From Streptomyces sp. TSRI0281 (GTDB lineage: Bacteria > Actinomycetota > Actinomycetes > Streptomycetales > Streptomycetaceae), in contig NZ_LWLE01000003.1 in the NCBI RefSeq assembly GCF_001905125.1, forward strand, positions 62,001 through 126,000: DNA of 64,000 nucleotides, written 5' to 3'. Shown here in pieces: positions 43,204 to 51,838 of the stretch. Under the pieces are notes generated by a model. The model saw only the letters and a list, made by a program, of their open reading frames with translations, ran no database searches and was not told where the DNA came from. The translations under genes were made by a program, and so were the position numbers. Positions within the stretch are counted from its first letter, which is position 1. The number at the start of each line of letters is the position of its first letter.

Positions 43204-43584
43204 GGTGCGCTTCCTCCCGTACGGCCGTGGCGGACCGTGGTCGAGAATAGCGGCGGCCCCCGCCCCCGGGGTCCGGGGGCCGACAGGCGCCCGCGGCCCT
43301 CGGTGGCCCTTGGCGGGGCGGGCTTCCCCACAGCGGCCCGAAGGGGGTCCCGGCGCGGTTCCGGAGGGGTGGTCCCGGAGGTGCGCTTTCGGAATTCATC
43401 CCATGAGTTACCGGTGGTAGCGCATATTATTTCCGGTCGCCGAAGTGCCGCGCGCACCGAAAGCGCGCGGCGAGTGCCCGTGGAATAGTCCTCTACCCAC
43501 GGGTAATTGATCGTTCATCGAATGGCGCTTCACCGTCCGCGCGTGGAACACGGTATTTGCGAACGGGGAACCGGATTGCGGGTG
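43204..43584. other. Gene-free gap between the kinase and phosphopantetheinyl transferase genes
   Basis: No gene is seen. An AT-richer patch at about 43405-43445 (GCATATTATTTCC) is the only candidate promoter area; no repeats or clear terminator were found. Confidence 0.5.
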
Positions 43585-44343
43585 TCAGGTGGGGGGCTGC
43601 CGGATTTGCTCGTGCGATCGGTGGTGGTGGAGGACGGTCACATCTGTGCGGACGCCGTGCGGCAGGGCAACGGTTGCAATCCAGTCCGGCGGCAGGCTCA
43701 GCCCGCGCACGGACCAGGTGTCCGGGGTGCCCGGAACGCCCGCCGTGACCGTGACCGGGTCCGGGAGGCCCGGGTGGGTCTCGATGCGCGTCAGATCGGC
43801 GGCCAGGCCGATGCCGACCGCCTTGAGCACGGCCTCCTTCCGGGTCCAGCAGCGCAGGAAGGCCCTGCTGCGGGGCAGGCCCGCCGGGGCGTCGCGGACA
43901 TGGCGGAGCTCGGCCGCCGTGAGTGCGACCCGCGCCAGTTCCTCGGTGTCCAGCGTGCGTACGCCTTCGACGTCCACGCCCACCGGAACCCGTGCGACGG
44001 CGAGAACACAGCAGCCCGCGGAGTGGGAGAGGCTGATCCGGAGGGGGCTGGAAGGGCGGACGACGGCGGGGGGTCCATGCCTCTGGTCCCCGCATCCGGG
44101 GCAGGGCAGCCGCCCCAGTTCGATGTCCGCCGGGCCGACGTCGAGAAGGTCCGACAGCACGCGCCGGGTGCCCGCGCGGCTGCCGGCGAACTCGGCCGCC
44201 CTGGCGGGGTGGCCGATGTCGCTCAGGCGCTCGCGCTCGCCGTTGTCCAGAAGGGCGAGATCGGCCGGATCGGGCCTTTCGCCATCCAGGCGCCACCATC
44301 TGACGGTCACTTCGGTCGCCGTATGCGGAGGGGATTCGGTCAC
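43585..44343 (-). CDS. Sfp-type 4'-phosphopantetheinyl transferase
   Basis: A 252-residue enzyme that loads phosphopantetheine onto carrier proteins. Motifs: LRISLSHSAGCCVLAVA, VGVDVEGVR (magnesium-binding Asp/Glu) and FLRCWTRKEAVLKAVGIGL, the WxxKEAxxKA signature. A CPGCG motif in the middle is also common in the Streptomyces branch. The GTG at 44343 follows TACCCT by six bases without a Shine-Dalgarno sequence. At the left end of the biosynthetic cluster it probably activates the ACP at 61253 and an NRPS outside the window. Confidence 0.92.
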   Translation of the reverse strand: MTESPPHTATEVTVRWWRLDGERPDPADLALLDNGERERLSDIGHPARAAEFAGSRAGTRRVLSDLLDVGPADIELGRLPCPGCGDQRHGPPAVVRPSSPLRISLSHSAGCCVLAVARVPVGVDVEGVRTLDTEELARVALTAAELRHVRDAPAGLPRSRAFLRCWTRKEAVLKAVGIGLAADLTRIETHPGLPDPVTVTAGVPGTPDTWSVRGLSLPPDWIATVALPHGVRTDVTVLHHHRSHEQIRQPPT

Positions 44344-44753
44344 GGGAGGAGGGTAGGTCGGCCGGTGGTGCCCAGGGGGCCGATGGCCTCTATGGGACAG
44401 AGGTGACTCCGGTGCGTGAGGGAATGGTCACGTACGGCACAGTAAGTGGAATGCGAAGGGTTCGAATGGGCGACCCGGATGCAGCTTGGTGACATTTTCG
44501 CGTGGGAGGGCGGCGCGGGGGCCGGTTGCGGACGGACTTGCGGAGTTGGTTGGTCCGGTTGCAACGGTGAGCCGTTGACTGGTTCACGTCCGCGATCTAA
44601 TGTCTGGTCACGTTGAGCGATGGCTTGTAAGTGTCCCAGGGATCTCGTCACTTGGATTTCGGATAACCTCACATGGCTGATGCGCCCTGAGGAATAAATC
44701 CAGCACAAGTAATTGGTTTTCCGGGGCAGCTGAATAATTATCGGGGGAGCGGA
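44344..44753. promoter_or_regulatory. Divergent promoter region of the cluster's left end
   Basis: Contains TACCCT (minus strand, 44355-44350) six bases before the transferase GTG, an inverted repeat CAACGG/CCGTTG at 44562-44577, and an AT-rich stretch at 44680-44740 before the LuxR-type gene, whose ATG has GGGGGAG upstream. No gene is seen. Confidence 0.5.
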
Positions 44754-45542
44754 ATGGGTTCGGGGGTGGCGGATGCACCGGAGGACGTGCACCGAGTTGA
44801 TTCCGTGGAGGGCGCGCTTCTGCAGGCGCGGGCTCTGATCGAGTCCTCGATGTCGATGCACCGCAGGCAGCCGGGTGGCGCCTCGCTGCTGGTACGCGCG
44901 GACGACGGCTCGGTGGTCGAGGCCGTGAAGCGCGTCATGGCGGGCGCGAGGTATTCGGCGCATCTGGCGGTGACGGGCAACTGGAAGCACTCGGCCGTGG
45001 TGATCGCGGCGGTCGCCGCGGCCGTGGCCCCGCCCCCGGCGCCGAACGGCCGGGGGCAGCTCGCCGTGCGACTGCTCGCGGCGGGCCGGGCGCTGGAGCT
45101 GTCCGCCGACTGCCGCCAGGCGTTCGGCGACACCATGCTGGAAGTGCGGATGTCGAAGGGCGAGCTGCGCGAGGCGCTGATCGTCGACGGCCGGACCGCC
45201 CTGGTCCAGTCGGGCAACGGGTCGGCGGGCCGGCACGCCGCGGTCATCAGCGACCCGGCAGCGGTGGGCGCGCTCGACCTGCTCTTCGCCGGGGCGTGGG
45301 CCAACGCCCGCCCCGTCGCCGATGAACTCCGCCTCGACCGCAGTCTGCGCGGCACGCTGGCGCGGCGCATCCTGGAGCAGCTCCGTGCGGGGCGTACGGA
45401 CGACGTGGCCGCGCGGGAGATCGACGTCTCGCTGCGTACCTACCGGCGGCATGTCGCGGAGATCATGCGGGTACTCGGAGCGAACTCCCGGTTCCAGGCC
45501 GGGGTGCGCGCGGTCGAGCTGGGGTTGCTGGAACGGTCCTGA
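44754..45542 (+). CDS. LuxR-type regulator, first of a tandem pair
   Basis: A 262-residue regulator with an N-terminal domain like those of TrmB/LuxR antibiotic-cluster regulators (ALLQARALIESSMSMHRR, with a phospholipase-D-like alpha/beta core) and a C-terminal LuxR HTH (ARRILEQLRAGRTDDVAARE, VSLRTYRRHVAEIMRVLGA). The next gene is a diverged copy with the same architecture. It is probably a local activator of the biosynthetic cluster. Confidence 0.85.
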   Translation: MGSGVADAPEDVHRVDSVEGALLQARALIESSMSMHRRQPGGASLLVRADDGSVVEAVKRVMAGARYSAHLAVTGNWKHSAVVIAAVAAAVAPPPAPNGRGQLAVRLLAAGRALELSADCRQAFGDTMLEVRMSKGELREALIVDGRTALVQSGNGSAGRHAAVISDPAAVGALDLLFAGAWANARPVADELRLDRSLRGTLARRILEQLRAGRTDDVAAREIDVSLRTYRRHVAEIMRVLGANSRFQAGVRAVELGLLERS

Positions 45543-45594
45543 GACGCCGGCCCGTGCAGTGACACCGACTGTGGAGCAACGGGGGCAGCAAGAA

Positions 45595-46530
45595 ATGACC
45601 AAGTCACCTGCGAGAGGCCCGAACGAGCCGGGCGGCGACGGGCGGAGACCCGACGGATCGGGCGACGAGGGGCGGAGACCCGGGGAGCCGGGGGAGGACC
45701 ACCCCGGCCCGGCGCCGGACGGCGGCCCCGAGCGACCGGGGCCGGGTGAGGGGCAGGACGCCATCGAGCGGGCCCTGATCGAAGTCCGGGCCCTGATCGA
45801 GACGACGATGGAGCGCCATCGCAACCGGGTCTCGTCGGACCGGCAGATCGTCGCCATGGACGGCCACCGGACGGAAGTCCTCGGCGAGGCGCGCAAACTC
45901 GTGCTGCAAGCCGTACGCAGCATCGATGTGGTGCTGGCCTCGGGGCCGAGCTGCGGCACCGAGACCAAGACCCATCTGCGCGCACTGATCCATCTGGTGC
46001 CGGAAGGGGTGCGGCTGCGTCTGCTGTGCTCCCCGGCCATGATCGACGAGGACTTCGTCCGCGAACAGCGGAAGGCGGATTCCCTCGTCGACATCCGGGT
46101 GGCACGGGTCCCACCGCTCCAGGGCGTCATCGTGGACGAGGAGGTGGGGCTGGTCTCGACCGAGTCGCCGACCGGCCGCCGGGCGTCGCTCATCAGGGTG
46201 CCCGATGTCATCCACACGCTCTGCACGCTCTACAACGGGGTGTGGCGCAACGCCGTGCCCGCCGACGCCCGCGTCACCTTCGGCGACCACTGCCGCACCG
46301 AGCTGGCACGGCAGATTCTCGGTGCCCTGCGCGCCGGAGTCACCGACGAGGTCGCCGCCCGTGAACTCGTGGTCTCGGTCAGGACCTACCGGCGCTACGT
46401 CGCGGAGATCATGACGCTGCTCGATGCCAGCTCACGTTTCCAGGCGGGGGTGCGGGCGGCGGAACTGGGCCTGCTGGGGCCGATGGAGGCTCCGGGGCAG
46501 TCCGGTCCGTCACCGCGCGGCGCGGACTGA
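45595..46530 (+). CDS. LuxR-type regulator, second of a tandem pair
   Basis: This 311-residue paralogue of the preceding protein shares ERALIEVRALIETTMERHR at its domain start and the HTH ARQILGALRAGVTDEVAARE, VSVRTYRRYVAEIM. It has an extra Gly/Pro/Asp-rich N-terminal tail of about 50 residues. The gap to the first gene is 52 bases. The pair may form heterodimers or respond to different inputs. Confidence 0.85.
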   Translation: MTKSPARGPNEPGGDGRRPDGSGDEGRRPGEPGEDHPGPAPDGGPERPGPGEGQDAIERALIEVRALIETTMERHRNRVSSDRQIVAMDGHRTEVLGEARKLVLQAVRSIDVVLASGPSCGTETKTHLRALIHLVPEGVRLRLLCSPAMIDEDFVREQRKADSLVDIRVARVPPLQGVIVDEEVGLVSTESPTGRRASLIRVPDVIHTLCTLYNGVWRNAVPADARVTFGDHCRTELARQILGALRAGVTDEVAARELVVSVRTYRRYVAEIMTLLDASSRFQAGVRAAELGLLGPMEAPGQSGPSPRGAD

Positions 46531-46556
46531 TCGGGGGCGGCGCCGGTGCCGTCCTG

Positions 46557-46569
46557 GCAGCTTCCTGAA
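46557..46569 (+). promoter_or_regulatory. Shared cluster promoter element, copy 1
   Basis: GCAGCTTCCTGAA, preceded by CCTG, lies upstream of the IclR gene. The same 13-mer (one base changed in copy 2) recurs at 50321 and 56017, each upstream of a cluster gene. Confidence 0.6.
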
Positions 46570-46820
46570 GTTCCCGTTGTCGGGGCGGGAGCAGGCCGCT
46601 AGAACTGGCGGAGTCGATCGGAGTCCGCCGGGGCGGGCCCGTCGCCGTACCGCTACGAAGTACCGCTGACGCGAGGTGCGAAGAGATGAAGGCCGGCATC
46701 GGCGTCGGACGGTTCCGTGGTCACCGGGACCGGGCGACCGCTTCCCGCAGCCCCGGAGCGACCGGGTGCGGCGGGAGCGGCGGGAGCGGCGGGGAGGCGC
46801 GGGCCGGGGCCGCTCCGGCC

Positions 46821-46940
46821 GGCGTACCGGCGTCGTGCCCGGAGCGGACCGGCGTACCGGCGTCGTGCCTGGAGGAAACCCGCGTACCGGCGTCGCGCCC
46901 GGAGCGGACCGGCGTACCGGCGGATTCCCTGGAGGGCACC
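46821..46940 (+). repeat. Four tandem 30-bp repeats ending at the IclR start codon
   Basis: Units beginning GGCGTACCGGCGTCGTGCCC start at 46821, 46851, 46881 and 46911. The last unit has diverged and contains the Shine-Dalgarno sequence GGAGGG at 46931. The period of 30 keeps reading frame. Confidence 0.85.
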
Positions 46941-46942
46941 CG

Positions 46943-47683
46943 ATGACCACCTGGCCCCACCCCGCCCTTCCGTCCCGCCACGACAGCGGGGTCGCCGTGC
47001 TGGACAAGGCATCCCTGCTGCTGAGCGTGCTGGAGGACGGCCCCGCCTCGGTGTCCCGGATCGTCCGGGTCACCGGGCTGACCCGCCCCACCGCCTACCG
47101 GCTGGCCCTGGCTCTGCAACGGCTCCGGCTGGTCTCCCGCGACGCCAGGGGCCGGTATCTGCTCGGCCCCCGGCTGAGCGAGATGGCGGTCCTGGAGCAC
47201 GGCGACCGGATGCTGGCCCTGGCCGCGACCGTACTGTCTGAACTGCGTGACAGGACCGGTGCCGGGGTCCGGCTCCACCGGCGCTGCGACGGTGGCCAGT
47301 TGTGCGTGGCGGCGGCCGAGTCCTCGCCGCGGGTGGCGGACGCCGTGCCGGTGGGGACCGCCTTCTCGATGCGGACCGGGGCGGTGGCACAGGTGCTGCT
47401 CGCCTGGGAGGAGCCCGAGATCCTGTACCGGGGGCTCGCCAGGGCCCGTTTCACCGCCGCCGCGCTCGCCCAGGTGCGTCGCCGGGGCTGGGCGCAGGGC
47501 GTCGGTGCCTTGGACGGCGACGCGGTCACGCTGGCCGCGCCGGTACGGGGACCCGGCGGCCGGGTGGTCGCGGCGCTCTCCCTCTCCGGGTCGGCCGCGC
47601 TGCTGGTCGGGGGCCCCGCGAGAGAGTTCGGCGGTGCCATGATCGATGCCGCGCTGCGCCTGGGTGAAGCGTCGGACGGATGA
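46943..47683 (+). CDS. IclR-family transcriptional regulator
   Basis: A 246-residue regulator. The winged HTH (residues 10-70: VLDKASLLLSVLEDGPASVS, LTRPTAYRLALALQRLRLVS, GRYLLGPRLSEM) is followed by the IclR effector domain (VRLHRRCDGGQLCVAAAES, VPVGTAFSMRTGAVAQVLLA). ATG at 46943 has GGAGGG six bases upstream. It lies just upstream of the SARP gene in the same direction and probably belongs to the cluster's control cascade. Confidence 0.9.
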   Translation: MTTWPHPALPSRHDSGVAVLDKASLLLSVLEDGPASVSRIVRVTGLTRPTAYRLALALQRLRLVSRDARGRYLLGPRLSEMAVLEHGDRMLALAATVLSELRDRTGAGVRLHRRCDGGQLCVAAAESSPRVADAVPVGTAFSMRTGAVAQVLLAWEEPEILYRGLARARFTAAALAQVRRRGWAQGVGALDGDAVTLAAPVRGPGGRVVAALSLSGSAALLVGGPAREFGGAMIDAALRLGEASDG

Positions 47684-47744
47684 CCCTTCGCCCCGAGGCC
47701 GGGCGGCGGCCCGTATGACACGTCGGGAAGATCCGGCGGCACAG

Positions 47745-49625
47745 ATGGAGTTCAGGATTCTCGGCCCCACCGAGATCTGGGCCCGGGGGGCCCGTATCCC
47801 GCTCACCGCGGCCAAGCAGCGCACGGTGCTCGCGGCGCTCCTCGTCTCCCCCGGTCACTTCGTCTCCGATCAGTGGCTCGCCGAACTGCTGTGGGGGCCG
47901 GCGCCGCCCGCGACGATGTCCGCCCAGCTCTACACCTACGTCTCGCGGCTGCGGCGCAGCTGCGGTCCGGGGCTCCGGCTGGTGCGCAGGCACCGCGGCT
48001 ACGGTCTGGTCCTGGGGGACGCGTGGTTCGACTGGGAGGTGTTCCAGCAACTCGCCGAGCAGGGGCGCGAGGACCTGGTGAAGCACCGCTACGCCGCGGC
48101 CGCGGCCTGTCTGGAGCCCGCACTGGCGCTGTGGAACGGCCCGGCGCTGTCGGACGTCACCGAGTTCCTGAGCCGGACCGAGCTTCCGCTGCTGGAGGAG
48201 GCCCGGCTGCGCGCGGTGGACAACCGGATGGCGGCCGTCCTTGCCCTGGGCCGGCACGACAGCGCCCTGCCCGAGCTGACCCGGCTGGTGGCGGAGCACC
48301 CCACGCGGGAGTCGCTGCGCGGCCAGCTGATGACCGCCCTGTACCGCTGCGACCGGCAGATGGACGCCCTGCGCGTGTACGAACAGGGGCGCCGCGTTCT
48401 CCACAAGGAGCTGGGCGTGGCCCCGGGGGCGTCGCTGCGGCAGTTGCACCGCGCGGTGCTGCTGGAGGCGCTGCCCGGCCCGGCCGCCGCCGAGCCACTG
48501 ATCCTGACCGGGCCGTCCGCACCGGCCACCGCCGCACCCGTGGCCGGTGCGGCGGCCGGTCCGCGGTTCCACGGCCCGCACAGTCCGTGGACCGGCCTGG
48601 TACCGGCCATGCTGCCGATGGACACCGTGGGATTCGTCGGCCGCCGCGCCGAACTGGCCGATGTGCTGCGGGAGTTGCGCAGCACTAGGAGCGCGTACCG
48701 GGGCGTCGTGCTGACCGGTGCGGCCGGGATGGGCAAGACGGCGCTGGCCGTGCGCGCGGGGCATGCCTGCCGGGACGACTTCCGGCAGGGCCAGCTCTAC
48801 ATCGACCTGCGGGACGAGAACGGCGGCGCCAAGAATCCGCTGGATGTGCTCGGCAGCTTCCTGCGCGCGCTGACGTCCGTACGGGACGAGGACCTGCCCG
48901 GCACGCTGGACGAGCGCGTCCAGCTGTACCGCAGCGCGCTGTCCCGGCGCCGGGTCCTCGTCGTGCTCGACAACGCGGTGGACGACCGTCAGGTGCGGCC
49001 GCTGCTGGCGAGCGGCCCCGGCTGCCGGGTGCTGATCAGCGGCTGCCGTCCGCTGGCCTCGCTGGAGGGCGTCCGGGCGGTGCCGGTCGGGCGGCTCGAC
49101 GACGCGGAGGCGCGGGAGCTGATCGTGGCGGGGGTCGGGCGTCGGCGCCTGGACGCCGAACCCGTCGCGGCCCGACGGATGCTGGAGCTGTGCGACGGGC
49201 TGCCGCTGGCCCTGCGGTTCTGCGCGGCCCGGCTGGTCGCCCGGCCGCACTGTCCGGTGGCCCGGCTGGTGGAGCGGCTGGAGCGCGGGGAGGTGCGGTC
49301 GGACGAGTGGGGGGAGGGGGCCCACGATCTGCGTACGGTGCTCCGCGCGAGCGTCATGCAACTGGAACCCCCGCTGCGTCCGGTCCTGCGCACGCTGGCC
49401 CGTACCGAGCCGGGCGTCTTCTCGCCGGCCGGTGTCGCGCGACGGCTGAACTGGTCCGAGGAGCGGGCCCGGGGGGCTCTGGACGCGCTGGTGGAGGGCG
49501 GGCTGCTGGAACTCGCCACGGCACCGGGCGGGTTCCTTCTCCACCCGTCGGGCGGCCCGTCCGCCCTGGCCCCGGCACAGGAGCGCTACCGGTGCACGCC
49601 CCTGGTCAGGCTCCTGGTGCACTGA
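47745..49625 (+). CDS. SARP-family activator with NB-ARC ATPase domain (AfsR-like)
   Basis: A protein of about 626 residues. An N-terminal OmpR-like DNA-binding domain (MEFRILGPTEIWARGARIPL, AAKQRTVLAALL) is followed by a bacterial transcriptional activation domain (DWEVFQQLAEQGREDLVKHR, LMTALYRCDRQMDALRVYEQ) and an NB-ARC domain with Walker A GAAGMGKTAL near residue 325 and LVVLDNAVDD. It lacks the TPR end of full AfsR. SARPs are pathway-specific activators; this one probably drives the surrounding cluster. ATG at 47715 is an alternative start; neither has a good ribosome binding site. Confidence 0.92.
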   Translation: MEFRILGPTEIWARGARIPLTAAKQRTVLAALLVSPGHFVSDQWLAELLWGPAPPATMSAQLYTYVSRLRRSCGPGLRLVRRHRGYGLVLGDAWFDWEVFQQLAEQGREDLVKHRYAAAAACLEPALALWNGPALSDVTEFLSRTELPLLEEARLRAVDNRMAAVLALGRHDSALPELTRLVAEHPTRESLRGQLMTALYRCDRQMDALRVYEQGRRVLHKELGVAPGASLRQLHRAVLLEALPGPAAAEPLILTGPSAPATAAPVAGAAAGPRFHGPHSPWTGLVPAMLPMDTVGFVGRRAELADVLRELRSTRSAYRGVVLTGAAGMGKTALAVRAGHACRDDFRQGQLYIDLRDENGGAKNPLDVLGSFLRALTSVRDEDLPGTLDERVQLYRSALSRRRVLVVLDNAVDDRQVRPLLASGPGCRVLISGCRPLASLEGVRAVPVGRLDDAEARELIVAGVGRRRLDAEPVAARRMLELCDGLPLALRFCAARLVARPHCPVARLVERLERGEVRSDEWGEGAHDLRTVLRASVMQLEPPLRPVLRTLARTEPGVFSPAGVARRLNWSEERARGALDALVEGGLLELATAPGGFLLHPSGGPSALAPAQERYRCTPLVRLLVH

Positions 49626-49735
49626 GGGGCCCCGCGCGCTCACCCGCCGGTCGGGGTGCGGGCGCCTTCGTGAGGGCCGAGGGGTGTGGGGTGCGCCCGG
49701 TCGTGGTTACGGGGGTGGGGGGCTCGGGCCCGTTC

Positions 49736-49815
49736 CGTCAGTCGGTCGTCTGCCCGTCCCGTCAGTCGGTCGTCGGTGGGGTGCGGTGCTTGGGCCCGTC
49801 CGTCAGTCGGTCGTC
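49736..49815. repeat. Three copies of a 15-bp repeat
   Basis: CGTCAGTCGGTCGTC occurs at 49736, 49760 and 49801. The last copy overlaps the 3' end of the following minus-strand gene. Function unknown; possibly part of the convergent transcription end. Confidence 0.7.
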
Positions 49816-50198
49816 GGGCCGGGCCGTTCGGACGTGGGGCCGGGCGGGGGGACACTCCCGCCGGGGGCGGCGGGCAGGGGGGCCTGCATGTCGTTGATGA
49901 ACGCCGCCAGCAGCGCGGCCCAGCGCAGACCCTGGTCGTCCGCCGCCGAGCCGTCCTCCATGTCCAGTCCCCCGAGCTCGTCCGGGCCGAAGTCCGGGCC
50001 GAAGTCCCGGTCGGACGGGAACGGGCCCGGCCACGGTGCCGGGCGGGGCGCCTCCCCGGCTTCCCTGGCCTCCCCGGCTTTCCTGGCCTCCCCGGCCGAC
50101 ATGTGCCACCGCGCCCCTGTCGGGGTCTCCCGCCGCGGGTGTTCCGGACCGCCGCCCTCCGCCACTGCCGCCGGATCCGGTGCAGCCTCCTGGCTCAT
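49803..50198 (-). CDS. Small acidic hypothetical protein of the cluster
   Basis: A 131-residue soluble protein rich in Ala, Gly, Pro, Asp and Glu, with a repetitive charged segment (AGEARKAGEAREAGEA), two FGPD repeats (FGPDFGPDE) and one plausible helix (GLRWAALLAAFINDMQ). No family is recognised. The ATG is preceded by a very good GAGGAGGGG site four bases upstream, which is the main support. It is the only minus-strand gene in the 44.7-57.7 kb stretch. Confidence 0.65.
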   Translation of the reverse strand: MSQEAAPDPAAVAEGGGPEHPRRETPTGARWHMSAGEARKAGEAREAGEAPRPAPWPGPFPSDRDFGPDFGPDELGGLDMEDGSAADDQGLRWAALLAAFINDMQAPLPAAPGGSVPPPGPTSERPGPTTD

Positions 50199-50762
50199 GT
50201 TCCCCTCCTCCTCGGGCCGCCCCTGCCGGGCGTTCCTTCCAGGGTTGGGTACGTGCCTATGCGCTTTCTATACTCCGGGTCCCCCGGATGCACACCGGCG
50301 CGCCACCCCCCGGCCCCCTGGCAGCTTCCTGTAGCGGGCATTGCCGTTGAGGGCGCGGGCGCAGTTCCATGGGCGCGTCAGGTGCAGTGCTCGCCCCTAT
50401 AGCGGAGCCTCCCTGTCCGGCGGGCGATCCCCCCCCATGTTCCGCCGGGATGTCGGAGGCCCGGCCCCTTCGGGGGCCGGGCCGTCGGCCCGATGCGTGA
50501 GCGACCGCACCCTGCGCCTTTCCCCTGTGCGGAGAAGGAGGTTCCGGTGCCGGCCGCCCAGGCTCCCGACGAGGTCCGTCGGCCGAACACCCGGTGCCTC
50601 GCCGGCGCCGCCCGCGGCCGGCTGGCAGGAAGAGGCCAGTGCCGTTGCCGGGTGCGAAGGGCGGAGCCGATCCTCGGACCGCCGTCGTCGCCGGTGGACC
50701 CGGCTCCGGTACGTACCCGCCCCGTGCACACGTCACGACCCGCTGAAGAAGAGGACGAGGAC
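50199..50762. other. Divergent control region before the polyprenyl synthase gene
   Basis: It contains shared element copy 2 at 50321. From 50493 it reads open in frame with the synthase: GTG at 50547 has a perfect AAGGAGG five bases upstream, so a 72-residue Arg/Pro-rich extension of the synthase is possible. No separate gene is seen. Confidence 0.5.
50321..50333 (+). promoter_or_regulatory. Shared cluster promoter element, copy 2
   Basis: GCAGCTTCCTGTA, again preceded by CCTG, lies in the divergent gap between the small acidic protein gene and the polyprenyl synthase gene. Confidence 0.6.
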
Positions 50763-51806
50763 ATGACCGTCACGGCCCCGCCCGGCTCCGAACTGCTGGC
50801 CCATATCGCCGCGCAGGACCCGTCGTTCGAGCGACGGACGGCCGAGTCGCTGCTCGCCGTCGAGAAGCGCCTGCTGGACTGCGCGTCGGGCGCCCCCGAT
50901 CCCCGGGTGGCGGAGCTGACGTGTCACCTCGCCGCGGCGGGCGGCAAGCGGCTGCGCCCGCTGCTCGTCCTGCTCGGCGCGGAGTTCGGCGAATCGTGGC
51001 GGGACGGGATCGTCGATGCCGCCGTGATCGCCGAACTCGTCCATATCTCCTCGCTCTACCACGACGACGTGATGGACGGGGCGGCCCTGCGGCACGGCGT
51101 GGACAGCGCCAACGCCCGCTGGGGCGAGCGCCTCGCCGTGGCGGGCGGCAACTGGCTGCTCGCCCGCGCCGCCCGGCTCGCCGCCGAACTGGGCCCGGAC
51201 ATGGTGCGGTTCCAGGCGGACGTGGCGAGCGAACTGGTCGTGGGCCAGCTGCGCGAGATGACCGGACCCGCCGAGGGCGAGGACCCCGTCAGCCACTTCT
51301 TCCAGGTCACCTCGGGCAAGACCGCGGCCCTGCTCTCCATGTCGCTGGGCGCCGGGGCGCTCCGGGCGGGGGCCCCGGCCGCGCACCGCGCCGCCCTCGC
51401 CGAGTACGGCGTCCAGCTGGGCATCGCCTTCCAGATATCCGACGACCTCCTCGACCTGGCCGCGCCCGCCGAGCTCACCGGCAAGGAGCAGGGCACGGAC
51501 CTGGCCGCCGGGGTGCCGAGCCTGCCGGTGCTGCTGGCCACCGCCGATCCGGGCCCGGCCGGTGCCGAGCTGCGGGAGCTGCTGGCGGCCGGGCCGCTGG
51601 AGGACCCCGGTGACCGGCGGCGCGCGCTGGAGCTGTTCGCCGCCTCACCCGCTCCGGCGGGCGCACGCGCCCATCTGCGGCAGCGGCTGGACCGGGCGGG
51701 GGCCGTGCTGGAAACGCTGCCGCCCGGCCCGGCGCGCCGGGCCCTGTACGCCCTGTGCGACTACGTCGACACCCGTGTCGCCCGCACGGTGGCGGCGGCC
51801 CGCTGA
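50763..51806 (+). CDS. Polyprenyl diphosphate synthase
   Basis: A 347-residue trans-isoprenyl diphosphate synthase. Motifs: GGKRLRPLLVLL, first Asp-rich motif DDVMD at 101-105 and second DDLLD at 227-231, GKEQGTD and a conserved SGKTAALL. It elongates allylic diphosphates with IPP; the product length cannot be read off, but the small residues before the first motif suggest a medium or long chain. ATG at 50763 opens the conserved fold, while GTG at 50547 has the better ribosome binding site. In the cluster it may supply a prenyl group or a quinone-type precursor. Confidence 0.9.
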   Translation: MTVTAPPGSELLAHIAAQDPSFERRTAESLLAVEKRLLDCASGAPDPRVAELTCHLAAAGGKRLRPLLVLLGAEFGESWRDGIVDAAVIAELVHISSLYHDDVMDGAALRHGVDSANARWGERLAVAGGNWLLARAARLAAELGPDMVRFQADVASELVVGQLREMTGPAEGEDPVSHFFQVTSGKTAALLSMSLGAGALRAGAPAAHRAALAEYGVQLGIAFQISDDLLDLAAPAELTGKEQGTDLAAGVPSLPVLLATADPGPAGAELRELLAAGPLEDPGDRRRALELFAASPAPAGARAHLRQRLDRAGAVLETLPPGPARRALYALCDYVDTRVARTVAAAR

Positions 51807-51838
51807 CTTGACCGGCAGACACGACAAGGGGGTTGGAC

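Larger units (their letters stand above)
46531..46942. other. Leader region of the IclR-type gene
   Basis: No gene on either strand is convincing. It contains the shared promoter element at 46557, a possible -10 TAGAAC at 46600, and the 30-bp repeat array ending at the IclR start. The array is in frame with the gene, so an upstream start (46676) cannot be wholly excluded. Confidence 0.55.
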
